From SpSt-333 sp964371615 (lineage in GTDB: Bacteria; Bacteroidota; Ignavibacteria; UBA10030; UBA8401), in contig CAYJMS010000003.1 in assembly GCA_964371615.1 (NCBI GenBank), positions 610,484-674,483 on the forward strand: 64,000 nucleotides of DNA, read 5' to 3'. The notes under the pieces are model-generated. The model saw only the letters and a program-made list of their open reading frames with translations. It ran no database searches and had not been told where the DNA came from. Shown piece after piece: positions 8,685-18,361 of the stretch (positions are counted from its first letter, which is position 1; each line of letters starts with the position of its first letter). A program made the translations under genes and the position numbers.

Positions 8685-9359
8685 TCACGCCGGTGTCGTT
8701 ACACCGATGTGCCTCCGGTGATTCCGTTCGATTATTTTCTTTACCAGCGAGACGATTGTCGTTGCGATGATTGCGCCGGAGAGTGCAAGAAACACATCCT
8801 TTTGCGCATCCCACATATCCCCCTGCGTTCCAAGATACGCCGCTCCCTGAGCCGTGAAAAAGATGTCGGCCACCGCCCATTCGATCAATTCGTAAAATGC
8901 ACTGATTGACAGAGTCAATTCGATCGGCAGCAGCCAGGCTACCCATGAGGGATATTTGAGCCATTGCATAAAAATTTCGCGCAGCGGTGTGGCAAGAAGA
9001 AATCCGAAACCGAAATGGACGATGCGGTCATAATGATTGCGGGAGAGGCCGAAAAAATCTTTCAGCCAGTAACCGAACGGATTTTCCGCATAGGTGTATT
9101 GAGATCCGTACACATGCAGGCACAGATACAGGCCGATCAGCACGTAACTAAGATCGCTGAATTGATAATGCTTGTAGGATAGAAAAAGAAACGAAACAAA
9201 CAGCACAGTCAGAATGTTTTCGAGTATCCAGTTCGCAAGATCGGTGGTTCCCGCCAGTGTGTTGATCCAAACAATCATGAAGAGTATGAACGTACCAAGC
9301 AGCCAACGATTGCGTAAAACGGGGATCCGTTCGGCTGAAACCGGCAGGGTGAATCTCAT
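8685..9359 (-). CDS. DUF2238 (YjdF-like) integral membrane protein
   Basis: 224 residues with about six hydrophobic segments. Several blocks typical of the DUF2238/YjdF family are visible: YDRIVHFGFGFLLA, SAFYELIEWAVA and GTQGDMWDAQKD, the last two carrying conserved acidic and His/Trp residues in or near membrane segments. The family has no established biochemical role. The gene is convergent with the DUF2892-like gene (33 bases between stops) and divergent from the cohesin-dockerin gene at 9607, sharing a 247-base intergenic region. Confidence 0.85.
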   Translation of the reverse strand: MRFTLPVSAERIPVLRNRWLLGTFILFMIVWINTLAGTTDLANWILENILTVLFVSFLFLSYKHYQFSDLSYVLIGLYLCLHVYGSQYTYAENPFGYWLKDFFGLSRNHYDRIVHFGFGFLLATPLREIFMQWLKYPSWVAWLLPIELTLSISAFYELIEWAVADIFFTAQGAAYLGTQGDMWDAQKDVFLALSGAIIATTIVSLVKKIIERNHRRHIGVTTPA

Positions 9360-9540
9360 GGGCGCTCCTAATTATTGTGATGATCGATTGCGTAATGTAA
9401 ATTTTGTTGAAGGGAGTGGCAAGGTGATTTTTACTAATAGTGAAATGATTTTTAGAGTAAAACAATGGTATTTTCGAATATTTTTGAAGATTCTTTTCTT
9501 TGCATTTCATCGGTTCTTGGTCTATCTTTGACTATTATAT

Positions 9541-9599
9541 ATCACAATTGGTGATTCGATCGGGGGGTTACGATCACCTATTATAGTAACTATAATAGG
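9541..9599 (+). promoter_or_regulatory. Nested dyads overlapping the ribosome-binding site of the next gene
   Basis: Two dyads lie side by side. ATCAC (9541-9545) faces GTGAT (9551-9555), and GGTGAT (9550-9555) also faces ATCACC (9573-9578). A perfect 10-bp inverted repeat with a 3-base spacer follows: CCTATTATAG (9577-9586), TAA, CTATAATAGG (9590-9599). The AGGG just before the ATG at 9607 is partly inside the 3' arm, so the hairpin in RNA would occlude the ribosome site. It could be an operator, a translational switch or both. Confidence 0.6.
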
Positions 9600-9606
9600 G
9601 TACCGG

Positions 9607-12600
9607 ATGACGAAACTTGCTACTCCTTTCATTATATCATTCCTGTTCTTGTTCTCTACCGCAGCGGCGGAATCGTCCGTCGTTATCAACGGACTGCCGT
9701 CGTCTCTTGCCGTAGGTGATACGGTTACTATTTATGCAACCGGGGGGATAGGACCGTACATATGGTCCACCGACCGGCCATCGGATGTCTCACTCACGCA
9801 ATTAAATGATTCCACCGCGCGATTAGTTGTTCTTTCGGCGTATCCCAGCGTTACCATTTACGCTTCCGTTCCGCTACCCGATATCGGTCAGCAAACAATC
9901 TCCACGAACGATTTCAAGATTCGCATTCCGGATATCACATTTACCGACGGCGATACCGCAGTGATTCCAGTCTACTATACAGAACGATCTTCGGCATTGG
10001 AATTCTGGGCGGCGGATGTTTTTCTGCCGTACGATACGACGCTCTTTGCGTTCATCGGCCATGAATCTGCCGGAACGTTGACCTCGGGAATGTCCATCTT
10101 TTCGAATCAGGTTGCCGATACATTAAAATTCGGTATTGCGGCATCCTCGTCGATCGCAACGGCGCAGGACGCCGTCTTCATCTATTTGAAATTTGTTTCG
10201 AAGGATACGGTGATTACCCAATCCTCAGCGCCGCTTCATTTCGCAAAATTTTTGGTCAACGAAGAATTTACCGGTGCATTCATCGACGGCATATTGACCG
10301 TCGATCCGATCCCTAATTATCCCCCGGTCTTCATTGCTGCCGCGGAGGACGACACCATCGACGAGAATAGTGTCTACGATTTCACCTTTGCCGCTACGGA
10401 TTCAAATGGACACAGTGTTACCTATTCTTTATCGTCGAATCCGGCCGGTCCGAAAGCCTCGATCAACGGAACATCAGGACAATTTACATTCACGACGGAT
10501 TATGAATCTGCCGGTACATATCTGTTCGAAGTAACCGCCGATGACGAAAACGGCGGACTCACGCCGCATCAGTTCGCCATCGTCGTGAATAATGTCAACC
10601 GGCCGCCGTCGTTCACGTCGACACCTCCGGATACCGTTTTCGTCAACGAAAACGTCTATTACTCTTTCGGTTTCACCGCAGAAGACCCCGACATTGACGA
10701 TCTGACATTTTCATTTTCCGACACGACGACGGGGATGACGATCAATTCTCTGACAGGATTTTTCGAATGGACTCCCGACTATTCACAATCGGGAATTTAT
10801 AAACCGACTATCACTGTTGCGGATACTGGCGGCGGTATGGATGTCGACACGCTCACCATTGTTGTGCAGAATGTCAATCGCAATCCGGAATTTCCGGCAC
10901 TGCCGGATACCTTCTATGTACAAGAAGGTGAATTGTTTTCCGTCGGCTTGAACGCAACAGATCCCGACGGCGATTCGATCCGTTATGAATCGAGCGGTGC
11001 CCCAGCCGGTATGTCGGTTGATTCCCTCACTGGCATTGTGAGCTGGACTCCGTCGTACGACGGCGATGGTTATACTACGTTTGTGACGTTTATAGTATGG
11101 GATTCACTTGACGCAAACTCAACCATCTCCCCCTATTTTACGGTGGTCGACTCCAATCGTGCTCCGGTCTTTACTTCTGTGCCGAACGATACGATCATTC
11201 TTGAAGGAACAGAATATCTCTTCACATTGACTGCCGCCGATGACGACGCAGATTCTCTCCGTTATTTTATACAGTCCGGCCAGCCGCCGCTGTTGCTGCT
11301 GGATTCGCTTACCGGAGAAATCAACTGGATACCGGGAAGCAATCAGCATGGCGAATATTCCATAACATTTGTAGTGACCGATCATAAACCGTACGGTACG
11401 GCAGTCGATTCGTTTACCATTACCGTGCAGAATGTAAATCTCGTTCCGGAATTTTCGACGCCGTTGCCCGACACGATCTACAGCATGGAGAATGTTCCGT
11501 TGATGTTTGATCTCGATGCAACGGACGGCGACAGCGAGACGTTAATTTTTTCGGCGGTCAATACTCCCTCCGGCATGAGTATCGACTCGGTAACGGGTGT
11601 TGTGGAATGGACTCCTGATTATACGCAGGCGGGAGAATACCAACCGATATTTGTGGTAACCGATTCGCTCGGCGGTTTCGCCTCCGACACCGTCGTGATG
11701 ATGATTTTAAATTTCAATCGTCTTCCCGAATTTACGTCGGTGATGAACGATACGACAATTAACGAAGGCGAGTCTCTTGCGTTTTTCTATACGGCAGTTG
11801 ATCCGGATGGCGATTCATTGTCGTTCTATCTTTTAACCGCTGCGGCGGGTATGTCGATCTCCACCGCAGGAGAATTTCACTGGACGCCGGGATATACACA
11901 GTCCGGCATAGAAACCGTAACGGTGATGGTAAGCGACAGTGCGAGTATTATGATCGACACCGCCGTGATAGCGGTAGCGGATGTCGGCATACCACCGGTG
12001 TTTACGGCAACGATGAGCGATACGTCGATCGCCAGATTCGACACGCTGCGGTTCACCTACGGCGCTTTTTCCGTGGACAGCCAGCAACTCTATTTTTCGC
12101 TTCTCGAAGCCCCTGCCAATGCGGTCATTTCCGACAGCGGCGACCTAGAGTGGGTACCCCCGCCGGGATCTTCAGGCGAATATCTCTTTGTTGTTCAGGT
12201 CACAGACAGTGTCATTGCAATTACCGATACTGTCATGGTCCGTATATTCCGCTATGGAGATGTGAGCGGAAACGGCGTCATTTCGTCGTTCGATGCCGGA
12301 CTTCTTCTGCGCCATGATGTCGGCGCCATTGTGCTCTCGCCGGTGCAGCTGCGGATTGGAGACGTAACCGGCGATTCTGCGATCACTCCGCTGGACGCAT
12401 CGACAATCTTGCAGTTTGTGGTCGGACTAATCGATACATTTCCCGGGGGATTGGGGAAAAGGATGAAGGTGGAAGCGCAACTATCGGCATTCTCCTTCAC
12501 GATTGTACCGTCGACCGCCAAGGGTGAATATGAACTGGTGGTCTCTATCAACAAGCCTTCCAATACGTACGGCATCGGCATGAGTATCGAGTTCGACACT

Positions 12601-13173
12601 GCCCGCGTTACCGCCAAGAGCATGAAACAGACGGTGCTGACCGACAGCATGATGATGTTTACCCATTTCCCGAAAGGGAGGGCGAATGTTTCTCTGGCAG
12701 GACCGCGGCCGCTGAATAAAGCAGGGGAGATTATCCGCTTCGCATTTGTATTGAAGGATGAATCTACCCCGCACGATGCGGTTGTCTTTACAATGAAACG
12801 GTTTGTACTGAACGAAACTGATTACGCGCGGGATATCGGCGGCATTACATTGAGCGTTGACCAGGCCGACGGTGCGCCGTCCGAATTCCGTCTTGGACAG
12901 AATTATCCGAACCCGTTTAATCCATACACGACCATCGCATATCAATTATCCGCCGATGCGGCGGTAAACGTGACGGTCTTCAATTTGCTCGGGCAAGAGG
13001 TGAAAACGCTGGTGAATAAGGATCAATCGTCGGGATATTACACGGTGCAATGGAACGGTACGGATCAGAACAACAAGACCGTCTCCAGCGGCGTGTATCT
13101 CTACAAAATCATCGCCCAATCGCAGGGGAAAAATGTCTTTATCAGCACGAAAAAGATGCTGCTGTTGAAATAG
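9607..13173 (+). CDS. Giant T9SS protein: cohesin-like, seven cadherin/Ig-like repeats, dockerin, cohesin-like, CTD
   Basis: 1188 residues with a signal peptide (about 1-21). An Ig-like segment is followed by a cohesin-like domain (about 108-232). Seven cadherin/He-PIG repeats of 80-95 residues (about 235-880) follow, each starting P-x-F and containing D-P-D-G-D and W-T-P-(D/G)-Y phrases. A dockerin sits at about 883-945, with two calcium-loop repeats (GDVSGNGVISSFDAG and GDVTGDSAITPLDAS), each with Asp at loop positions 1 and 12. A second cohesin-like domain (about 950-1080) precedes the CTD (1094-1188, NYPNPFNP). Cohesin and dockerin are the two halves of the cellulosomal contact; finding both in one chain suggests surface assembly or self-association. 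No catalytic domain is visible. The gene is 12 bases upstream of the next, probably co-transcribed. Confidence 0.87.
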   Translation: MTKLATPFIISFLFLFSTAAAESSVVINGLPSSLAVGDTVTIYATGGIGPYIWSTDRPSDVSLTQLNDSTARLVVLSAYPSVTIYASVPLPDIGQQTISTNDFKIRIPDITFTDGDTAVIPVYYTERSSALEFWAADVFLPYDTTLFAFIGHESAGTLTSGMSIFSNQVADTLKFGIAASSSIATAQDAVFIYLKFVSKDTVITQSSAPLHFAKFLVNEEFTGAFIDGILTVDPIPNYPPVFIAAAEDDTIDENSVYDFTFAATDSNGHSVTYSLSSNPAGPKASINGTSGQFTFTTDYESAGTYLFEVTADDENGGLTPHQFAIVVNNVNRPPSFTSTPPDTVFVNENVYYSFGFTAEDPDIDDLTFSFSDTTTGMTINSLTGFFEWTPDYSQSGIYKPTITVADTGGGMDVDTLTIVVQNVNRNPEFPALPDTFYVQEGELFSVGLNATDPDGDSIRYESSGAPAGMSVDSLTGIVSWTPSYDGDGYTTFVTFIVWDSLDANSTISPYFTVVDSNRAPVFTSVPNDTIILEGTEYLFTLTAADDDADSLRYFIQSGQPPLLLLDSLTGEINWIPGSNQHGEYSITFVVTDHKPYGTAVDSFTITVQNVNLVPEFSTPLPDTIYSMENVPLMFDLDATDGDSETLIFSAVNTPSGMSIDSVTGVVEWTPDYTQAGEYQPIFVVTDSLGGFASDTVVMMILNFNRLPEFTSVMNDTTINEGESLAFFYTAVDPDGDSLSFYLLTAAAGMSISTAGEFHWTPGYTQSGIETVTVMVSDSASIMIDTAVIAVADVGIPPVFTATMSDTSIARFDTLRFTYGAFSVDSQQLYFSLLEAPANAVISDSGDLEWVPPPGSSGEYLFVVQVTDSVIAITDTVMVRIFRYGDVSGNGVISSFDAGLLLRHDVGAIVLSPVQLRIGDVTGDSAITPLDASTILQFVVGLIDTFPGGLGKRMKVEAQLSAFSFTIVPSTAKGEYELVVSINKPSNTYGIGMSIEFDTARVTAKSMKQTVLTDSMMMFTHFPKGRANVSLAGPRPLNKAGEIIRFAFVLKDESTPHDAVVFTMKRFVLNETDYARDIGGITLSVDQADGAPSEFRLGQNYPNPFNPYTTIAYQLSADAAVNVTVFNLLGQEVKTLVNKDQSSGYYTVQWNGTDQNNKTVSSGVYLYKIIAQSQGKNVFISTKKMLLLK

Positions 13174-13185
13174 AAACAACCGACA

Positions 13186-16100
13186 ATGAGCATTCGCGTT
13201 TTTATATTTTTATTTTTCGCTGCGCTGTTGGTCCTCCGTATCGATCCGTTGACGGCACAGACCCGTACGGATACGAAGAGACCGCTTGCAAAAGCCGCCT
13301 CCAGCGTGACGCTGTCGATACCGGACACGAGCGTGTTGCAGCTGACAACGTTCGACCTGCCGATCTATATAAGCGACGTTACTTCTCTTGGTATCTTTTC
13401 CGCACAATGGACATTCAATTATAATCCGAATACGCTGGAATTTGTATCAGTATTCACTGATTCCTCACTTGTAGCGGACTGGGGCCCGCCGACCGTAAAT
13501 CAAATCCCCGGATCCGTTTCCGTTGCCATGGCGGGAAGTGATACGCTTTCCGGCAGCGGAATATTCCTGCATATCCGTCTAAAGGTAAAACGACACGCGG
13601 TTGAACCGTCGATACTCGAACTGACCGACGTAATGTTCAACGAGAATATTTTTCCCACGGTGAACAGCGGCTCTTTTACACCGCTTCCCGGCCCGACGAT
13701 TTCAATCATTACACCGGATTCTTTACTGGTCCGGGGAGATTCGGTGCAGTATTTTGCCACCGGCGGAATGCCGCCGTACCGCTGGTTCACATCCGATACA
13801 ACGGTTGCCGTCGTCGATTCTATCACCGGCATTCTTAAAGCGAAAAAAGGGGGACAGGTCGTTTTGTCCGCGTACGACACGGATGGATTTGACGGCGCAC
13901 GCGGAATTTTCGTGTTCGATTTCCAGGCATCAATGCCTCACCTGCAGTTGATGGTCGAAGACTCGGTGAATGTTCCGATCGCAATCGGCAATGTCACCGG
14001 ACTCGGAATTCTCTCCACTGAGATCGAGATTCAATATGATACGACACGGGTGCGGTTTGTGGCAATCGACACCGCGGGAACGCTCAGTTCCGGAATGGGA
14101 TTTGCCGTCAAGGATTCCGCATCGATCGTGCGCATGGCATTCGCCGGCACCATACCGTTGAGCGGCAGCGGCACTTTTGTCACAATGCGTTTCCGCCATC
14201 AGGCGCCGGCAGGGCCCGGACAGTTTTCGCCTCTTACATTTATCAAGTATGAGAACAATGAACCGGCTCCCGGACAACCGAAAGCGCTCACGAAGAACGG
14301 TTCCATTACCATTCAATCCCTGCCGAATTCTCCTCCCGTGTTCACCAGAACAATGGGGGATACTACCGTCAACGAGTATCAAGCGCTCTCATTCAATTTT
14401 GACGCGACCGATCCGGAAAACGATCCGCTGAAATTTTCGCTGCAAAATCATCCGCCGAATATGTCGATCGATTCCGTTACCGGCAATCTGTATTGGGTGC
14501 CGAACTACAGCCAGGCAGGTGTCTATGTCATTACCGTGATTGTCTCGGACGGCAAAGGGGGATCTGCATCTAAAGTATCAAGCATCAACGTACTCAACGT
14601 CAATCAGAAACCGGTCATTACCAATCCGTTGCAAATCACCTCGATCGGCGTCGGAAATCTTTTCACCTACCAATTTACCGCGACCGATCCGGAAAATGAT
14701 CCTCTCAACTGGAGCGCATCCGGTTTGCCGCCGGGAGCAACATTTACGCCGGGCGGATTCCTGCAATGGCGTCCGGTGTTCACTCAGATAAATCAGAACT
14801 ACAATGTCACTTTTTATGTCGGTGACGGTATTAATACGGTTTCTCATGCGACAACGCTGACGGCGTTCTCCGACAATCACCCGCCGGTCTTTTCGAAATT
14901 GTTTACGGATACAACAATTGCCGAGGGGCAGCAGTTGAGTTTCATGTTCACGACAACGGATGTGGACGGCGATATTATTGCGTATTCTTTGCAAAATCCT
15001 TCGACCGGAATGACAATCAGTTCGTCGACGGGATTGTTCAACTGGACACCGGCCTTCACGCAATCCGGTGTTCATACCGTTTCGGTCATTGCCAACGATC
15101 AGCGAGGAATGACGACGGCGGCAAATCTTACGATCACCGTGGTGAATGTCAATCGACCTCCGGTGTTCACATCGGTGCCGCCGGATACGGCATACATCGA
15201 GACGGATGAACAGTATATTTTTCAATATACCGCCGTCGATGTGGATACAGATGTGCCGGTCTTCTCGTTCGCCGATGCGCCGATCGGAGCAGTAATAACG
15301 CAGAACGGCCTTTTCACCTGGACACCGACGGAGACACAGACCGGAACACATCGTGTGATTGTGCGCGTGACCGACGGGAAAGTTTTCGTCAGCGATACGT
15401 CATACGTTCGCGTCAGCATCGGCAATACGCCGCCGCGATTTACCGCAGTGCTTGCCGATACGACGATCAACGAAGATCAGGAATTGCTTTTTTCCTATGC
15501 GGCAACGGACGACGAGAACGATCCGCTTCAATTCTTTTTGCCGCTGCCATCCGTTCCGGGTATGACCATAACTCCGGATGGACTGTTGCAGTGGAGGCCG
15601 GAATTTACACAGGCGGGAATTTATTCCTTTCCAGTCACAGTCACCGACGGATTATTTTTTGTCACCGACTCCGCTGTTGTCACCGTGGTGAACGTCAATC
15701 GCCCGCCGCAGTTTGTGGAATCGCTGCCGGATTTTTCCACCTGGGCGGACTCTGCGATATCATTTCACTATTCCGCGATAGATCCCGACCAGGATTCTCT
15801 TCTCTATTCCATTGCCCGCGCACCGTCCGGGGCGATCATCTCTGCCGATGGATCATTGGCATGGACTCCGTCATCGGTCGATTTGGGTATCGATACGATT
15901 GTCATTGCAGTGCATGACGGAACGGTCTCCGTCTTTGATACGGCGTTGATCACCGTCGTCGGCCTGGCGATAGCCGAAGTATCCGAACAGAACTTTGATT
16001 TCGGTTCGATAACATTCGGCGGAACCAAGCAACTTTTTGCCCGGGTGAAAAACAACGGCATTGTTCCGCTGACGCTGATGATGCCCCCGGAACACAATGC

Positions 16101-18327
16101 CGAGGGTGATCCTAATTTTGTTCTTGATACGGCAGGGCAAATGATAATTCCTCCGGGAGAAGAGAGGGCAATCGGTATCACCTACAAGCCGACAACAGTC
16201 GGCGGACATTTTACGCACTATGTTTTTTTAACAAACGATCTTATAAATCAATTTTTTGTCCTGACGGCGAACGGTTCTGCGATTGCAAAACTCGCAGTAA
16301 CACGGCAGATATTGATCGATACGCTGCACCGATCGACGGTTCCCTTTGCGGATTCGACCAGCGGAGCGGATGAACTTTTCACATTCCTCAAACAGAGCGG
16401 CATACAGATCTCGTTCACCGGCGCCGAATTCATTCCGTCGGGACACGACATAGTGCTGACATTATCCCCGCAGTCGGTGTATCAACGTGCGGAGATCGAT
16501 TCCATCCGCCGTTTTGTGGAACAGGGGGGAGTCCTGATCGGGATCGGCGACGCAACGAAGAATGGGAACAATAATGGATTGAATTCCATATTGACCGACA
16601 CATCCTGGGCGACAGGACTGACATTGAACAACGATCTTGTTATTGACTCTTTACACAATTACTTCGACCCGACCTTTCCGTTCCTGACCGATTTTGCCGA
16701 TACGAATCATCCGTACCTTTCGGGAGTGGATACGCTGGTTTTCTTTGCCAGCGCCAGTGTGCAAATCTCGGGGAGTGCCATTCCACTGGTGACCACATCG
16801 GCAGACGGAAGAATTGCAGGAGAGGCCGTTGCGTCGCAGCCGGCGGTGGTGGGAGTGAACAAAGTGGGGAAAGGGAAAATTATTGTTATCGGCGATCTTG
16901 ATGCGTGGAAAACCGGCTCCGACGGAGATACGGCCTATCCAAATATTTCAGTGAAGGATAATCTGGCGTTTCTGATCAACATATTGAGTGTTTCGGAAGA
17001 TTACGAAGTAAAACTCCCCGGCAAAACCCCGAGCGAACAGTACCGGCTGGTGAGCGTTCCGTTCGATCTGGAAAATTCAGAGATTGCCGAAGTGCTGAAA
17101 GATCTCGGCGGGATCAATCCTTTGATCTGGCGTCTCTTCGGACGGTACGATCCGGTGAGCGGCGCCTATGCGGAATTCCCGAGCGAGCGGTTCAAGACAT
17201 TCAAGCGGGGAGAGGCGTACTGGCTGATCACTCGAGGCGAGTTCAATATTACATTCGGAAACACGACGATTGTGCCGGTGCAGAGTTTTTATCCGATTAC
17301 CATCGGTCCCGGTTATTCGATGATCGGTAATCCTTTCCCCTACAAAGTGAGCTGGCAGCATTCCATCCATGATTCGGTCGAGCAGAGAATCTGGAGATAT
17401 GACGGAACATCGTTTAAAGCGGAATCGCTCGCATTGGAGCCGTTCAGCGGATATTTTGTAAAGAATCTTACAAAAGATACGCTCACCATCTATATTAATC
17501 CCGAAGACATCAGCGCTTCGTCCCTTGCCAAGAGTGTCACCGCGACGTACGGCGAGAATGAATGGCGCATCGGCATCAACGCAAAAGCGGGAAAATCGGC
17601 GGACGAAGATAATTTTGCCGGTGTCTCTCCTGCCGCAAAGGAAGAGTATGACCGATTCGATCTTGAAGAGCCGCCGACCACCCCGACCGATTATGTAATG
17701 GTGAGATTTACTAATAACGGATGGAAAAATCGGCCCGGATCGTATGCAATGGATATTCGTCCTACGAATGACGATGGTTTGTTCTGGGATTTCGACGTGA
17801 CGACGGCAAAAGCAAAGACGCGTGTGATGCTCACATTCTCGCATCTCGGTAATCTTCCGGCAGGATTCAACTATTATGTCATCGACAAACGAACCGAACG
17901 AGCAATACCGATTACGGCGTCGTCCGTTTATGAATTTACAATGAACAAAAATGAGTCGCGGCGTAATTTCCGTCTGATCACCGGAAACGGATCGTTCATC
18001 GAACAGAATACTGATGGAATCCCGCTGATACCGCCCGATTATGCGCTGATGCAGAACTACCCGAATCCGTTCAATCCCGTCACGCAGATACGGTATTCCA
18101 TCGGCAACAGCGGACATGTTTCATTGAACATCTATAATGTTCTCGGCCAGCGTGTGCGGACGCTGCACAATGCGCACCAATCCATCGGCACATATTCCGT
18201 CGAATGGGACGGAAAGAACGATCGGGGCATCACTGCTTCGACCGGCGTCTATTTCTATACTATCACCGTAACAGCAAACAACGAAAACATATTCACTTCC
18301 TCGAAGAAGATGATATTGATGAAGTGA
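13186..18327 (+). CDS. Giant T9SS protein: two cohesin-like domains, six cadherin-like repeats, ASH-like and GATase-like domains, CTD
   Basis: 1713 residues with a signal peptide (residues 1-25, ending LTAQ). The domain order is: cohesin-like 1 (about 40-168), Big_2-like (172-245, with VAVVDSITGILKAKKGG), cohesin-like 2 (251-378), and six cadherin/He-PIG repeats (383-928). Then come an ASH/Hydin-like domain (930-1032, NFDFGSITFGGTKQLFARVKN), a Rossmann-like DUF4350/GATase-like domain (1037-1270, RRFVEQGGVLIGIGDAT and GKGKIIVIGDLDAW), a beta-rich module (1275-1400) and further strands. The CTD starts at 1621 (LMQNYPNPFNPVTQIRY). No dockerin is seen here, so its cohesins could bind the dockerins of the flanking gene products. 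No strong Shine-Dalgarno; the 12-base gap suggests coupling to the previous gene. Confidence 0.86.
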   Translation: MSIRVFIFLFFAALLVLRIDPLTAQTRTDTKRPLAKAASSVTLSIPDTSVLQLTTFDLPIYISDVTSLGIFSAQWTFNYNPNTLEFVSVFTDSSLVADWGPPTVNQIPGSVSVAMAGSDTLSGSGIFLHIRLKVKRHAVEPSILELTDVMFNENIFPTVNSGSFTPLPGPTISIITPDSLLVRGDSVQYFATGGMPPYRWFTSDTTVAVVDSITGILKAKKGGQVVLSAYDTDGFDGARGIFVFDFQASMPHLQLMVEDSVNVPIAIGNVTGLGILSTEIEIQYDTTRVRFVAIDTAGTLSSGMGFAVKDSASIVRMAFAGTIPLSGSGTFVTMRFRHQAPAGPGQFSPLTFIKYENNEPAPGQPKALTKNGSITIQSLPNSPPVFTRTMGDTTVNEYQALSFNFDATDPENDPLKFSLQNHPPNMSIDSVTGNLYWVPNYSQAGVYVITVIVSDGKGGSASKVSSINVLNVNQKPVITNPLQITSIGVGNLFTYQFTATDPENDPLNWSASGLPPGATFTPGGFLQWRPVFTQINQNYNVTFYVGDGINTVSHATTLTAFSDNHPPVFSKLFTDTTIAEGQQLSFMFTTTDVDGDIIAYSLQNPSTGMTISSSTGLFNWTPAFTQSGVHTVSVIANDQRGMTTAANLTITVVNVNRPPVFTSVPPDTAYIETDEQYIFQYTAVDVDTDVPVFSFADAPIGAVITQNGLFTWTPTETQTGTHRVIVRVTDGKVFVSDTSYVRVSIGNTPPRFTAVLADTTINEDQELLFSYAATDDENDPLQFFLPLPSVPGMTITPDGLLQWRPEFTQAGIYSFPVTVTDGLFFVTDSAVVTVVNVNRPPQFVESLPDFSTWADSAISFHYSAIDPDQDSLLYSIARAPSGAIISADGSLAWTPSSVDLGIDTIVIAVHDGTVSVFDTALITVVGLAIAEVSEQNFDFGSITFGGTKQLFARVKNNGIVPLTLMMPPEHNAEGDPNFVLDTAGQMIIPPGEERAIGITYKPTTVGGHFTHYVFLTNDLINQFFVLTANGSAIAKLAVTRQILIDTLHRSTVPFADSTSGADELFTFLKQSGIQISFTGAEFIPSGHDIVLTLSPQSVYQRAEIDSIRRFVEQGGVLIGIGDATKNGNNNGLNSILTDTSWATGLTLNNDLVIDSLHNYFDPTFPFLTDFADTNHPYLSGVDTLVFFASASVQISGSAIPLVTTSADGRIAGEAVASQPAVVGVNKVGKGKIIVIGDLDAWKTGSDGDTAYPNISVKDNLAFLINILSVSEDYEVKLPGKTPSEQYRLVSVPFDLENSEIAEVLKDLGGINPLIWRLFGRYDPVSGAYAEFPSERFKTFKRGEAYWLITRGEFNITFGNTTIVPVQSFYPITIGPGYSMIGNPFPYKVSWQHSIHDSVEQRIWRYDGTSFKAESLALEPFSGYFVKNLTKDTLTIYINPEDISASSLAKSVTATYGENEWRIGINAKAGKSADEDNFAGVSPAAKEEYDRFDLEEPPTTPTDYVMVRFTNNGWKNRPGSYAMDIRPTNDDGLFWDFDVTTAKAKTRVMLTFSHLGNLPAGFNYYVIDKRTERAIPITASSVYEFTMNKNESRRNFRLITGNGSFIEQNTDGIPLIPPDYALMQNYPNPFNPVTQIRYSIGNSGHVSLNIYNVLGQRVRTLHNAHQSIGTYSVEWDGKNDRGITASTGVYFYTITVTANNENIFTSSKKMILMK

Positions 18328-18361
18328 GTATCATTATCGTCATTGTGATCCAGGAGCATCC

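Noticed and set aside
17077..18117. 346-codon minus-strand frame within the 1713-residue protein gene
   Set aside because: Antisense shadow of a repetitive CTD-bearing gene; no protein-like features.
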